DNA of 64,000 bases from Brenneria populi (GCF_036016195.1 NZ_JAYWTM010000017.1:1-64000); one strand, 5' to 3'. Positions 18,379 to 27,751 are shown, counted from the stretch's first letter. Numbers and translations are program-made. Notes: a model not told the origin generated them from the sequence alone.

Positions 18379-19866
18379 ATGAAATCACGAGTGATGGACT
18401 GGGATGAATGGTCGGCCTATGACGCCGTAGGTCTGGCGGAGTTGATACGTAAAGGCGAGGTGAGCGCCGCGGAACTGGCCGCGCAGGCGGCGCGGGCCAT
18501 CGCTCTGCTTAATCCCGCGTTAAGCGCGGTGGTTGAAGTCTTCGACGATGCGGTCGCCGATCCGCTGAAAGACGGCATGAACCCGCAGGGCGCTTTCGCC
18601 GGCGTGCCTTTTCTGATGAAAGATCTGGGACCGACCCTGAAAGGCCGTTTGCAGGAGATGGGATCGCTGCTGATGCAGGGCAATCGCTCGCCGAGCGACA
18701 GCTTTCTGGTCGGTAAAATGCGCCAGGCCGGGCTGAATCTTATCGGCCGCACCACCACGCCGGAATTCGGCGTATGCAGCTCGGCGGAAAATCCGGCGCT
18801 CTATATCACCAGGAACCCCTGGAATACCGATTACACCACCTGCGGTTCCTCCGCCGGCACCGCGGCTTCGGTCGCCGCCGGCATCGTGCCGATGTCCCAT
18901 GCCACCGACGGCGGCGGCTCGATCCGTATTCCGGCCGGATTCAACGGCAACATCGGCCTGAAACCCTCGCGCGGGGTGTTTTCCATCGCTCCTTACGCCT
19001 CCGACCTCAGCGGCCTGGTGTCGATTCAGGGGTGTCATACCCGCACGGTGCGCGACACCGCCGCCTTTGTCGACCACTGCCGCGGCGGCGCGCCGGGGGA
19101 GTTTATGCCCTACTGGAGCGCGGCGGAAAGCTACGGCGAGCTGATTGCGCGCGATCCCGCTCCGCTGCGCATCGCGCTCTCCCATGAGTGGGGCGATTAC
19201 CGGGCGACGCCGCATTTTGTCGCCGAACTGGAGAAAGCCGGCCGTTTTCTCGCCGATCTGGGCCACCGCGTGGAGTGGGTGACGCCGCAGGTGGATTTTC
19301 GCGCCGCCTTCGCGGCGCAGACCACCTGCTATATCAGCAATTTCGCCCAGACGATCTCCGGCATACTGAAAAATTTGGGGCTGGACGCGCCGCCGGCGGA
19401 TAGGATTGAGCCCATCAATATCCGAATCTGGGAAGCCGGGAAAGATCTCTCTTTCAGCGAGCGGGCGGCGATGCAAACCGTATTCAACAACACCTCGCGC
19501 GCCTTCGGCGCTTTCTTCGAATCCTGGGATATTATCCTCACGCCCATCACCGCGCTGCCCACGCCGAAAATCGGCACCATGAAATATCTGACGCTGAGCG
19601 ATAACCCGTCGGTGACGGACTGGTTCGCCGACCTATGGGAAAACTTCGCCTATACGCCGCTATCCAACCTTTGCGGCATTCCGGCGATCTCCCTGCCTCT
19701 GGCGGCGCAGGAGAATGGGTTGCCGTTCGGCATTCAGGCGCAAACGCGTCAGGGCGACGACGGCCTGCTGTTGCAGCTTGCCGCGCAGATTGAACGCGCC
19801 ATCGGCGGCAAATGGAACGGCGGCAGAAGACCCGGCGTGCACGTCGCCAACCTGGCGCGCGCATAA
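18379..19866 (+). CDS. Amidase-signature family hydrolase
   Basis: A 495-residue amidase. The Ser-cisSer-Lys triad can be placed at K81 (FLMKDLG), S157 (CGSSAG) and S181 (GGGSIRIPAG); the 24-residue spacing of the two serines is that of the family. It cleaves an amide bond, with products set by a substrate that cannot be named from sequence. It lies on the same strand 250 bp after the oligopeptide-type transporter, and could act on the imported compound; the repeat between them makes a shared transcript uncertain. Confidence 0.88.
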   Translation: MKSRVMDWDEWSAYDAVGLAELIRKGEVSAAELAAQAARAIALLNPALSAVVEVFDDAVADPLKDGMNPQGAFAGVPFLMKDLGPTLKGRLQEMGSLLMQGNRSPSDSFLVGKMRQAGLNLIGRTTTPEFGVCSSAENPALYITRNPWNTDYTTCGSSAGTAASVAAGIVPMSHATDGGGSIRIPAGFNGNIGLKPSRGVFSIAPYASDLSGLVSIQGCHTRTVRDTAAFVDHCRGGAPGEFMPYWSAAESYGELIARDPAPLRIALSHEWGDYRATPHFVAELEKAGRFLADLGHRVEWVTPQVDFRAAFAAQTTCYISNFAQTISGILKNLGLDAPPADRIEPINIRIWEAGKDLSFSERAAMQTVFNNTSRAFGAFFESWDIILTPITALPTPKIGTMKYLTLSDNPSVTDWFADLWENFAYTPLSNLCGIPAISLPLAAQENGLPFGIQAQTRQGDDGLLLQLAAQIERAIGGKWNGGRRPGVHVANLARA

Positions 19867-19928
19867 CGCCGCTCTCCCGGGCTTAACGCGCCGGGGAAAA
19901 AGGCGGGCGGACATGAGTGAACAATATG

Positions 19929-20017
19929 GCTGGCGGCTTATCAGGAACGCGAATTCCCGTACCGCGCAGATATCATTCAGACCCATGTCCGCGCCAAACC
20001 CATGAAGAGGCCATATC
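19929..20017 (+). pseudogene. Possible C-terminal coding remnant
   Basis: A short open stretch reads ...WLAAYQEREFPYRADIIQTH.. before running into the MITE-like element that begins at 20018. It looks like the tail of a protein of unknown family, with no start or ribosome site. It could be chance. Confidence 0.2.
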
Positions 20018-20111
20018 CTAATGCCGGCCGTTTACGCATCAAGATACATGGGGAGACCACCGGGGTGAGGCGTTTCCCCTAAAAACCGGCTCCTTAAGTG
20101 ACCCGCATTCG
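20018..20111 (-). mobile_element. Internally deleted MITE-like element
   Basis: The left end, CTAATGCCGGCCGTTTACGC, matches the right terminal repeat of the element at 33289-33403, and the segment GACCACCGGGGTGAGG then TTTCCCCTAAAAACCGG continues the match. About 26 bp of the central hairpin are missing, and the flanking sequences GGCCATATC and GGCCCTAAT only partly agree, so this is an old, decayed copy. Confidence 0.6.
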
Positions 20112-20148
20112 GCCCTAATTTCAATCAGGGGTACGGCCTTCTTTCAGC

Positions 20149-21570
20149 TTAGTAATAACCGAGCAGCTTCCACCACGCCAAACCGACGACGAAGATCAGA
20201 AAGACGTTGCAGGTGACAATGAAGAAGTTGATTTTATAGAAACGCGCGCGTTCGAAATATCCCTGGGCAAAATAGATCGGCCCCGGCCCGCCGCCGTATT
20301 CCGTGGTGCTCCACATCAGGTTGCTGAAAATACCGAAGCAAATAGCGACCATCATGGGTGGCGCGCCCGCGGCGATTACCGTAGCGGCAAAGGGAACATA
20401 CAGCGCGGCGACATGCCCGGAAGCGGTAGCGAAGAGGTAATGCACATAAATATACAGAATCCCCAGCAACACGAACGTCTGTATCGCGCCGAAACCATGA
20501 ATCGAGCTGCCTAATATCGCGGCCATCCATTTAATGAAGCCCAGTTCGGAAAGCCCGCCGGCCAGGCTGATAATCACGCTGAACCAGATGACGGTATCCC
20601 AGGCCGCGTGATCGCTCAGCAACGCTTTCCAGTCGACGGCGCGCACGGCAAACAGATAGGCCGCCAGTCCAAGTCCAACCGATGTGGCGGATAACCCGGT
20701 GATGAGGCTGGTTCCCCATCCGATCAGCGCAAGAATAAAACCAAACGCGACCTTTTTCTCCACCCGCGTCATGGGCCCCAGCGCTTCCAGCGAACGGCGT
20801 CCCATAGCTTTCGCTTCGGGGGTGCGTTTTAGTTCCGGATTGAGAATTTTATACACCAGCAGCGGCATCAGACAAAAGCACGCCATGGCGGGAACCAGGG
20901 CCGCGATAAACCAACCGCCCCAGGTGATTTCCACACCCAGCGAGTTTTTCGCCAGACTGGCGACCAGCGGGTTTGCCGCCATCCCGGTAAGAAAAATAGC
21001 GCCGGTGATGGGCGTAAACTGAAAGCAGACCATCGTTAGAAAATCGCCAATTCTTTTCCCGCTTTCGCCCGGCGCGGAGCCCAGGACGCCATTAATCGAA
21101 CGGGCGATCGGAAAAATAATCCCGCCGGATCGCGCCGTTACCGAAGGCATCGCCGGCGCCATGATCAAATCGGAGACGCCCAACGAATAGGCAATACCCA
21201 GACTGCTGCCGCCAAACAACGATAACATTTTATACGCGATTCGATTTCCCAGACCGGACGCCACAAAACCGAGAGAAAGAATATAGGCGCAAAATATCAA
21301 CCACACGGTTCCGCTGGAAAAACCGGATAATGCTTTCGCTTCCGTTAACGTATTGGTAAAAATCGTCACGCAAAGCGCAATTAACATAACCGCGCCGGAA
21401 GGCAATGGCTGCGTCAGTATTGCCGCGATGGTCGCGGCAAAAATAGCGAACATGTGCCATGCCTGAGGCGTAAGACCTCCGGGGATAGGACATAGCCAGA
21501 TTATTCCGCCGATGGCGATAGGAATAATCACAGCAGCGATCTTTTTCCCTATAGACGATCCGGATGACAT
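20149..21570 (-). CDS. DASS-family dicarboxylate/tricarboxylate transporter (CitT/TtdT-like)
   Basis: A 473-residue inner-membrane carrier with some twelve hydrophobic segments. Family features are the LTPQAWHMFAIFAATIAAIL region near 34-53, the PAMPSVTARSGGI segment that forms one substrate loop, and the ITGAIFLTGMAANP motif. It exchanges or imports di- or tricarboxylates such as succinate, citrate or tartrate. Three ATG codons follow one another after a GAGG; I took the third (21570), which has the best spacing. It lies 40 bp after the lyase gene on the same strand, and the two are probably cotranscribed. Confidence 0.88.
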   Translation of the reverse strand: MSSGSSIGKKIAAVIIPIAIGGIIWLCPIPGGLTPQAWHMFAIFAATIAAILTQPLPSGAVMLIALCVTIFTNTLTEAKALSGFSSGTVWLIFCAYILSLGFVASGLGNRIAYKMLSLFGGSSLGIAYSLGVSDLIMAPAMPSVTARSGGIIFPIARSINGVLGSAPGESGKRIGDFLTMVCFQFTPITGAIFLTGMAANPLVASLAKNSLGVEITWGGWFIAALVPAMACFCLMPLLVYKILNPELKRTPEAKAMGRRSLEALGPMTRVEKKVAFGFILALIGWGTSLITGLSATSVGLGLAAYLFAVRAVDWKALLSDHAAWDTVIWFSVIISLAGGLSELGFIKWMAAILGSSIHGFGAIQTFVLLGILYIYVHYLFATASGHVAALYVPFAATVIAAGAPPMMVAICFGIFSNLMWSTTEYGGGPGPIYFAQGYFERARFYKINFFIVTCNVFLIFVVGLAWWKLLGYY

Positions 21571-21610
21571 CATCATTTCCTCAATCGTTAGGTAATTCAA
21601 TTACCGTGGA

Positions 21611-22963
21611 TTAATTCCGACTAGCCGAACTTTTTAATACCCGATCGACCATGGCGGGCGCCATGCCGAGGTAATTGACAGGGTTCGTCAGCCGTTCAAT
21701 TAATTCAGCGTCAAGACGACTGGAAACGCCGGGCATCGCATTTAAAACATCGGCAAGGCGGCCGCCCTTCTCATTGACTATGCGGCAGGCGTCGTAAACG
21801 ATATCGTGCGCATCCTGGCGGCCGATATACGGCGCCAACCCCATCATCACGGCTTCAGCGACAATTAACCCTTTGGTCATATCGAGGTTTCTGACCATGG
21901 CTTCCTCATCCACGATCAGTCCGCTCAACATGAACTTGGCCTGATGCAGCGCGCCGGCCGTCAGAACGAAACTTTCAGGGATGGCGATCCACTCCGCATG
22001 CCACGGTCCGGTCGCGCGCTCCAGGTCCTGCACCATGGCATCCAGCATTAGACCCGCCTGCTGACGCACGCCTTTGGCGCAGGCCAGCATCAGTTCGCTG
22101 GAGATAGGATTCCGTTTCTGCGGCATGGTGCTGCTGGCGCCGCGCCCTTTGACGAAAGGCTCGTAAAGTTCGCCGAACTCGTTGGAGGCCATCAGCATCA
22201 CGTCATAAGCAATCTTGCCCAGGGAGCCGGTAATCAGCGCCAATAAATTGACCGCTTCGGCAAATCCGTCGCGCGCCACGTGCCAGGTTGACACCGGCAC
22301 GCCCAGGCCAAGCTCTTCCATCATGGCTTTTTGCACTTCCAGCCCTTTATCGCCCAACGAGGCCAGCGTGCCGGCCGCGCCGGCGAACTCGCCGACCAGA
22401 ATGCGCGGGCGGGCTTGCTGAAGGCGCTCTTCATGGCGGTCAAAAATATCAAGCCAGATCGCCGCCTTGTAGCCGAACGTCACCGGCAATGCCTGTTGCA
22501 AATGGGTACGTCCCGCCATCGGGGTGTTCCGGTAACGCTTCGCCAGACCGGCAAGCGTACCGCGCAGCGTTTTAATATCCGCATTGATCAGTTCAAAAGC
22601 GTCGCGTATCTGCAGCACCACGGCGGTATCCATAATGTCCTGAGTGGTCGCCCCCCAATGGACATAACCGCCGGATTCACCCGCCTGCTTAGAGATTTGA
22701 TGCACCAGCGGCAGAATGGGATAACCGACGATTTCCGTTTCGTGACGCAGCAGATCGAAATCCAGTTTGTCGGCGTCGCATTTGGCGGCGATTTCTTGCG
22801 CGGCCGCTTCAGGAATAACGCCGCAGCGGGCCTGCGCTTTCGCCAGCGCGATCTCCACTTCCACGTATTTACGGATCAGTTCGTGGTCGTCAAAAATAGC
22901 GCGCATTTCCGGCGTGCCGAAAGAATCACGAAACAAAACAGAATCAAGTACATTCGAGGCCAT
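21611..22963 (-). CDS. Fumarase/aspartase-superfamily lyase (adenylosuccinate lyase / CMLE-like)
   Basis: A 450-residue enzyme with the superfamily signature SSTMPQKRNP at 277-286, HWGATTQD at 102-109 and GRTHLQQALP at 151-160. It most resembles the adenylosuccinate lyase/3-carboxymuconate cycloisomerase branch. True purB would not be expected beside a dicarboxylate carrier, and no protocatechuate genes are near, so this is likely a catabolic lyase releasing fumarate from a succinylated or aminated compound (EDDS- or iminodisuccinate-lyase-like). That function is inference. It starts 241 bp from the divergent GntR gene, with operators between. Confidence 0.8.
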   Translation of the reverse strand: MASNVLDSVLFRDSFGTPEMRAIFDDHELIRKYVEVEIALAKAQARCGVIPEAAAQEIAAKCDADKLDFDLLRHETEIVGYPILPLVHQISKQAGESGGYVHWGATTQDIMDTAVVLQIRDAFELINADIKTLRGTLAGLAKRYRNTPMAGRTHLQQALPVTFGYKAAIWLDIFDRHEERLQQARPRILVGEFAGAAGTLASLGDKGLEVQKAMMEELGLGVPVSTWHVARDGFAEAVNLLALITGSLGKIAYDVMLMASNEFGELYEPFVKGRGASSTMPQKRNPISSELMLACAKGVRQQAGLMLDAMVQDLERATGPWHAEWIAIPESFVLTAGALHQAKFMLSGLIVDEEAMVRNLDMTKGLIVAEAVMMGLAPYIGRQDAHDIVYDACRIVNEKGGRLADVLNAMPGVSSRLDAELIERLTNPVNYLGMAPAMVDRVLKSSASRN

Positions 22964-23093
22964 AAAAGAATCCTTGATAAATCATGAAGAGTGATAAAAT
23001 GCGGCATGCCTTACGCCAGAACGCGGCAACAACCTATTGAATGCCGTATGATGATGAGACACGCGTCCGGTTAAATGACCGAACAACATCAAA

Positions 23094-23138
23094 TGTCCGT
23101 ACATTTAATTTGTACAGACAAGACTAAATGTACGGACA
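23094..23138. promoter_or_regulatory. Triple TGT-N4-ACA operator array for the GntR regulator
   Basis: Three 10-bp dyads lie in a row: TGTCCGTACA (23094-23103), TGTACAGACA (23111-23120) and TGTACGGACA (23129-23138), with centres 17-18 bp apart. The outer two are part of a perfect 17-bp inverted repeat (AAATGTCCGTACATTTA and its complement). The position between the divergent lyase and GntR genes suggests one array regulating both. The pairing with this GntR is inferred from position. Confidence 0.7.
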
Positions 23139-23204
23139 TTTGTGGGGAAGTTTTTTTGTATCCCTTTGTGATGGGGATCATTAATATTTATTGAGCCGTT
23201 ACCT

Positions 23205-23939
23205 ATGAAAGAGTCTTTGTATAAACGTATTTCGCGTGAGCTGGTTCAAAACATCGCATCCGGTCAGTTTCCGGTAGGATCTCTTCTGCCGTCCGAACTG
23301 GAGTTATGCGAGCAGTATCAGGTTAGCCGCCATACGGTGCGCGAAGCCCTGCGCGACCTGACCGAGCAGGGGTTGATTCTGCGGCGTAAGGGCATAGGCA
23401 CCCTGGTGGCCGACAGAACGGCAAATAAAGGGCTTAACCATCCGCTGGCGTATCTTGAAGATCTCTTTTTCCTGGCGAAAAACAATCTGCGGGTAGTGAA
23501 AAAGATCGATGAGATCGTCGCGGATTATGAGCTTTCCCGGGTTATCGGCGGCGCCCCCGGAGCGCGCTGGCTGCATATCGCCAGTATCCGCGAAGACAGC
23601 GAGAAAAAAGATCGACCGATATGCTGGACCGACAGCTATGCGAGTCCGCGATACACCAAAATACGCCAGTTAGTGCGCAGCGATCCCTTCGCGTTAATCA
23701 GCGACTTAATCGAAGAGCACTATGGCGTGCAGAGTGAGGAAGTCAGGCAGACCATCTCCGCCGTCAGCATTCCCGCCAGAATAGCCAGAACGCTTGGCGT
23801 CGAAAGCGGTTCGCCCGCCTTGAAAATTGTGCGGCGCTATATCGATCGCAACGGCGAAACGTTTGAAACCACGGTGTCGATCCATCCCGCCGACCGGTAT
23901 ACCTGCTCGATCGTGCTAAAACGTCAGAGCAACGGCTAA
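23205..23939 (+). CDS. GntR-family regulator, HutC subfamily (UTRA domain)
   Basis: A 244-residue repressor-type regulator. The winged helix-turn-helix covers about 1-75 (GSLLPSELELCEQYQVSRHT, VREALRDLTEQGL). A UTRA effector domain fills about 90-235 (GAPGARWLHIASIRE, LGVESGSPALKIVRRY). It is divergent from the lyase/DASS operon and 66 bp downstream of three matching operators, so it probably represses that operon and itself until a ligand, perhaps the transported acid, binds. Confidence 0.88.
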   Translation: MKESLYKRISRELVQNIASGQFPVGSLLPSELELCEQYQVSRHTVREALRDLTEQGLILRRKGIGTLVADRTANKGLNHPLAYLEDLFFLAKNNLRVVKKIDEIVADYELSRVIGGAPGARWLHIASIREDSEKKDRPICWTDSYASPRYTKIRQLVRSDPFALISDLIEEHYGVQSEEVRQTISAVSIPARIARTLGVESGSPALKIVRRYIDRNGETFETTVSIHPADRYTCSIVLKRQSNG

Positions 23940-24039
23940 AAACCAGCGCCGCCGGAATAACCGCCGGGCGCCCGTCGCGCCTCGGCGATGGCGCAACGGG
24001 CACTGCGGGCGAACATGGCGGACGCGCTGATTTCGCGCC

Positions 24040-24822
24040 TTACTCATCCCCATCTTCATACAGCTGTTTCAATGCCGCGGCGTTGACGATCAGAATTTTT
24101 CCATATTTAGCGTCAATCCAGCCCAGTTTTTCCCAGGCGACCAGCCGTTTGTTAATGGTCTGTCGGGTGGTGTTGATAATCGTAGCCAGATCGTCCTGCG
24201 TGATATGCAGGTTGATCAATATCCCCTTCTCATGAGGCTCGCCGTACCCTTCCGCAAGGCTAATCAGCCGCTTGGCCAAACGGGCGGACACCGACAGCAA
24301 GGTGCTGTCGTGCAGCATGGTGAAGGCATTACGAATCACCTTGCATAACAGTATGGCGAGAAACTGATAAAAAATCGGGTAGGTTTTCAGCAGGTACTCC
24401 ACGTCCTTGGGCGCCAGCGTAAGCAGCAGCGTTTTGCCGATCGCTCTGGCGTCATGGGTACGCACCGACTTATCGATCATGCCGATTTCGCCAAACCAGT
24501 TGCCGGGGGATAAATAGCGGAAAATACACTCCTTGCCGTCCGACGAAATGGAGCTGACTTTCACCGCGCCGCTGATTACCGCGTACAGCCCGCGCGAGGC
24601 ATCGCCGCGATAGTGCACGATTTCGCCTTTGTCGTAATGCCGCAGGGCGGCCCGGGCGATAATCTGTTCGATAAGATAGTCGGGCAGCGCCCTGAACCAG
24701 TTGTTGCTTAACAATACGGGTAAAATATCCTCGTCAGGCAAAGCGCCGGCCCCATCCGGCGTCTGCGGAAAATCTTCCCCGTTGTCACAAAACTTAGCCA
24801 TTTCCACCTCATCGAACAGCAT
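24040..24822 (-). CDS. Crp/Fnr-family transcriptional regulator
   Basis: A 260-residue regulator with a cyclic-nucleotide-binding fold at about 45-155 (DKGEIVHYRGDASRGLYAVI, WFGEIGMIDKS) and a C-terminal winged helix with QDDLATIINTTRQTINKRL near 212-230. There is no cysteine cluster of the Fnr type. It lies 23 bp after the UxaA-like gene on the same strand and is probably the last gene of the sugar-acid operon, perhaps its regulator. An ATG at 24801 preceded by GAGGTGG is an alternative start. Confidence 0.85.
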   Translation of the reverse strand: MLFDEVEMAKFCDNGEDFPQTPDGAGALPDEDILPVLLSNNWFRALPDYLIEQIIARAALRHYDKGEIVHYRGDASRGLYAVISGAVKVSSISSDGKECIFRYLSPGNWFGEIGMIDKSVRTHDARAIGKTLLLTLAPKDVEYLLKTYPIFYQFLAILLCKVIRNAFTMLHDSTLLSVSARLAKRLISLAEGYGEPHEKGILINLHITQDDLATIINTTRQTINKRLVAWEKLGWIDAKYGKILIVNAAALKQLYEDGDE

Positions 24823-24845
24823 GTTATCGCGATTTTCGGCCTCTT

Positions 24846-26333
24846 TTACAGCGTAACGCCCGTTTTAAATATGGCCAGTTCCCGGAACTGATTGATCTCA
24901 TTGCAGGTGGGTTTTCCGCCGGCTATTTGCGCAACCAGCGTAACAAACGCCTCCAGCAACGTATCAGCATCCTCGCCCTCCAGCAATGCGCCCGCGTTGA
25001 AATCGATCCAGTGCGGCTTCCAGGCGGCCAGCTCCGAGTTCGTCGCGATTTTTACCGTTGGCACGAAGCCGCCGTACGGCGTCCCCCGGCCGGTGGAAAA
25101 CAGCACCATATGGCAGCCGGCGGCGCCCAGCGCCGAGGTGGCGACCGCGTCGTTGCCCGGCGCGCTGAGCAGCGAAAGCCCCGCCCGCGTCAGGCGTTGA
25201 CCATACTCAAGCACGTCGACCACCTTTGACGCCCCCGCCTTCTGGGTACATCCCAGCGATTTATCCTCCAGGGTCGAGATACCGCCTTTTTTATTGCCGG
25301 GCGAGGGATTCTCATACACCGGCTGATGGTGTTCAACGAAGTAACGTTTGAAATCATTGATCATGGTTACCGCCTGACGAAAGACCGTCTCGTTCTCGCA
25401 GCGCGAGAACAGCAGATGTTCGGCGCCGAACATCTCCGGCACTTCCGTCAGCACGCTGCTGCCGCCGTTTAGGATCAGATAATCGGAGAAGCGCCCCAGC
25501 ATCGGGTTGGCGGTAATCCCCGATAATCCATCCGAGCCGCCGCACTCAAGGCCGACCCGCAGCCGGCCGATGGGCGTGGGCCGGCGGCGATCCTGACGCA
25601 TAGCCTGATAAATGTCATTAAGGTGGCCTAAGCCGACCGCCAGTTCGTCCCGCTCCTGCTGCGCCACCATAAAACGCACCCGGCGGGGATCGACCTCCCC
25701 GACCAGCGCCTGAAACGCCTGAATCTGGTTGTTTTCACACCCCAGGCCGATAACCAACACGCCGCCCGCATTCGGATGCGCCACCATATCGGCCAGAATT
25801 CGCCGGGTATTCTCATGGTCGTCTCCCAGTTGGGAACACCCATAGGGATGGGTGAAAACCTGCACCCCGTCAATATCGTCCAGCGCATGCTGCGCGCGAA
25901 AACGTTGCGCGATGGTCTGCGCGATGGCGTTCACGCACCCCACCGTCGGCAGGATCCACAGCTCATTACGAATGCCGATATCGCCATTGGCGCGCGGATA
26001 AACATTGATTTCCCGCGGCCGGCAGGGCGTGGTCACCGCCGGGAAAGAGGGCGTATAGCGGTACTCCTGCCGCGCTTTCAGGCCGGTTTTAAGATTATGG
26101 GTATGAATCCACTCCCCCGCGCCCACGCTTTGGGTCAGATAGCCGATCGGCGCGCCGTATTTAATCACCTGCGCCCCCGCCGGCATGGCGTTACGCGCGA
26201 TTTTCGCCCCTTTATCCACATCCTGAGCCACAACCACGCGAGCCTTACCGTCGGTCACCGTTTCCCCTTTAGCCAGCGCGGTAAGGGCGATCATCACCGA
26301 GTCGTCGGGGTGAATTAAGATTATTTTATGCAT
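24846..26333 (-). CDS. UxaA/GarD-family sugar-acid dehydratase
   Basis: A 495-residue protein of the altronate/galactarate dehydratase family. The N-terminal ~100 residues resemble the SAF domain of UxaA. Family motifs follow: FTHPYGCSQLGDDHENTRRI, GGVLVIGLGCENNQ and CGGSDGLSGITANP. These enzymes dehydrate aldonic or aldaric acids to 2-keto-3-deoxy acids. Its start overlaps the end of the MFS gene by 13 bp, which indicates translational coupling. With the enolase-type dehydratase upstream, the exact substrate of each is open; altronate is the default guess. Confidence 0.85.
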   Translation of the reverse strand: MHKIILIHPDDSVMIALTALAKGETVTDGKARVVVAQDVDKGAKIARNAMPAGAQVIKYGAPIGYLTQSVGAGEWIHTHNLKTGLKARQEYRYTPSFPAVTTPCRPREINVYPRANGDIGIRNELWILPTVGCVNAIAQTIAQRFRAQHALDDIDGVQVFTHPYGCSQLGDDHENTRRILADMVAHPNAGGVLVIGLGCENNQIQAFQALVGEVDPRRVRFMVAQQERDELAVGLGHLNDIYQAMRQDRRRPTPIGRLRVGLECGGSDGLSGITANPMLGRFSDYLILNGGSSVLTEVPEMFGAEHLLFSRCENETVFRQAVTMINDFKRYFVEHHQPVYENPSPGNKKGGISTLEDKSLGCTQKAGASKVVDVLEYGQRLTRAGLSLLSAPGNDAVATSALGAAGCHMVLFSTGRGTPYGGFVPTVKIATNSELAAWKPHWIDFNAGALLEGEDADTLLEAFVTLVAQIAGGKPTCNEINQFRELAIFKTGVTL

Positions 26334-27688
26334 TGCGCCTCTCCCGTCTGCGCCGCGCTGACCGGCGCGGGCCGCTCATCGTGGATGTTCTTATCGATGC
26401 CGCAGCGCCGTAGCGTCAGAATCATCAAACTGCCCAGGAAAGTGACCAGCGCCAAGAAATAGAGCCCCGCTCTGGCCGACTCAAAGGTCTGTTCGGCCCA
26501 GACGCGCAGGTTGGGCGCCACGAATCCGCCGAGATTGCCCATGGAGTTGATTAGCGCGATGCCGGAAGCCGCCGCCGCGCCGCCGAGATAAGAGGACGGG
26601 AATGTCCAGTAGAGCGGCTGCATCGCCAGATGACCGGCCGCGGCGACGCACAGCGCGGCGATAGCCACAATGGGAACGCTGTCCGCCAGCCCCGACACCG
26701 CAATGCCCAGCGAACCCAGCATAAAGGTCAGCGCAGCGACGATGCGGCGCTCCTGCAATTTTTCGGAGATACGCGGTACGCAGTAAACCGCGATGGCGGC
26801 GCAGAGCGGGGGAATCGCCGTGACGAATCCCACCAGCAGCCCCACCTTACTCCCCAGCAGCGTGGCGATTTGCGTCGGCAGGAAGAAATAGATGCCGTAG
26901 CCGCAAATTTGAACGGTAAACCAGATCAGGCACAGATAGAGCACGCGGATATCCAGCAGCGCCTGCCACACGCCTTTCGGCCCGTGCGACAATTTAACCT
27001 GCTCTTCCTGATCCAGGGTGCGCCTCAACGCCTCTTTTTCCCGTTTCGTCAGCCAGTCGGCGTCCACCGGGCGATCGTCCAGATAGAACAGAACCCAGAC
27101 GCCGACAAACGAAGCCAGCAGCCCTTCGACGACAAACATCAGCTGCCAGCCGCGTAAACCGAAAGCCAGCGATGTCCCTTCAAGAGAGAGCAGCGAACCG
27201 GACAGCGGCCCGCCGATGATAAAAGCCAGCGGCGCGCCGAACAGGAAATAACCGGTGACTCTGGCGCGGATATGCTGCGGAAACCAGAAGGTCAGGTAAA
27301 GAATAACGCCAGGGAAAAAGCCGGCCTCGCTAACGCCGAGCAGAAAACGCAGGAAGATGAAAACCCCTTCGGTATGGGCGAACATCATGGCGGCGGAAAC
27401 CAGCCCCCAGGTGATCATAATCCTTGCCAGCCAGACGCGCGCGCCGACCCGGTACAGTAAAATGTTGCTGGGCACTTCGAACAGCGCATAGCCGATAAAA
27501 AAGATACCGGCGCCGAAAGCGTAGGCCGCGTCGCTAAGCCCGGTATCTAACTGAAACTCCTGTTTGGCGAAGCCGATATTAGAACGGTCGAGATACGCCA
27601 GAATAAACATCAATGTCACCATTGGAATAATGCGGCGTATGGATTTGCTAATGGCCTGCGATAAATCAACATCGGTAGGGGTGGACAT
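26321..27688 (-). CDS. MFS transporter, anion:cation symporter family (sugar-acid/phthalate type)
   Basis: A 455-residue permease with about twelve hydrophobic helices. The first helix ends in the family motif LAYLDRSNIGFAKQEF near residues 32-47, typical of ACS carriers such as GarP, GudP and ExuT. It lies between the two dehydratase genes and overlaps the UxaA-like gene. The expected role is proton-coupled uptake of the sugar acid degraded by the neighbours. Confidence 0.9.
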   Translation of the reverse strand: MSTPTDVDLSQAISKSIRRIIPMVTLMFILAYLDRSNIGFAKQEFQLDTGLSDAAYAFGAGIFFIGYALFEVPSNILLYRVGARVWLARIMITWGLVSAAMMFAHTEGVFIFLRFLLGVSEAGFFPGVILYLTFWFPQHIRARVTGYFLFGAPLAFIIGGPLSGSLLSLEGTSLAFGLRGWQLMFVVEGLLASFVGVWVLFYLDDRPVDADWLTKREKEALRRTLDQEEQVKLSHGPKGVWQALLDIRVLYLCLIWFTVQICGYGIYFFLPTQIATLLGSKVGLLVGFVTAIPPLCAAIAVYCVPRISEKLQERRIVAALTFMLGSLGIAVSGLADSVPIVAIAALCVAAAGHLAMQPLYWTFPSSYLGGAAAASGIALINSMGNLGGFVAPNLRVWAEQTFESARAGLYFLALVTFLGSLMILTLRRCGIDKNIHDERPAPVSAAQTGEAQCIK

Positions 27689-27717
27689 GACTTACCTCAC
27701 GAATATTAAGTATGACC

Positions 27718-27751
27718 CTGACCCGCCCGGGCGATAATCTGCCCGGGTCAG
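27718..27751 (-). terminator. GC-rich intercistronic hairpin
   Basis: CTGACCCGCCCGGGC and GCCCGGGTCAG form a strong stem around GATAATCT between the enolase-type gene and the MFS gene. No T run follows on the minus strand, so it more likely stabilises or attenuates the operon message than ends it. Confidence 0.5.

Noticed and set aside
21611..22963. Lyase taken as purB
   Set aside because: The context is a dicarboxylate carrier and a GntR regulator, and E. coli-type purB context genes are absent.
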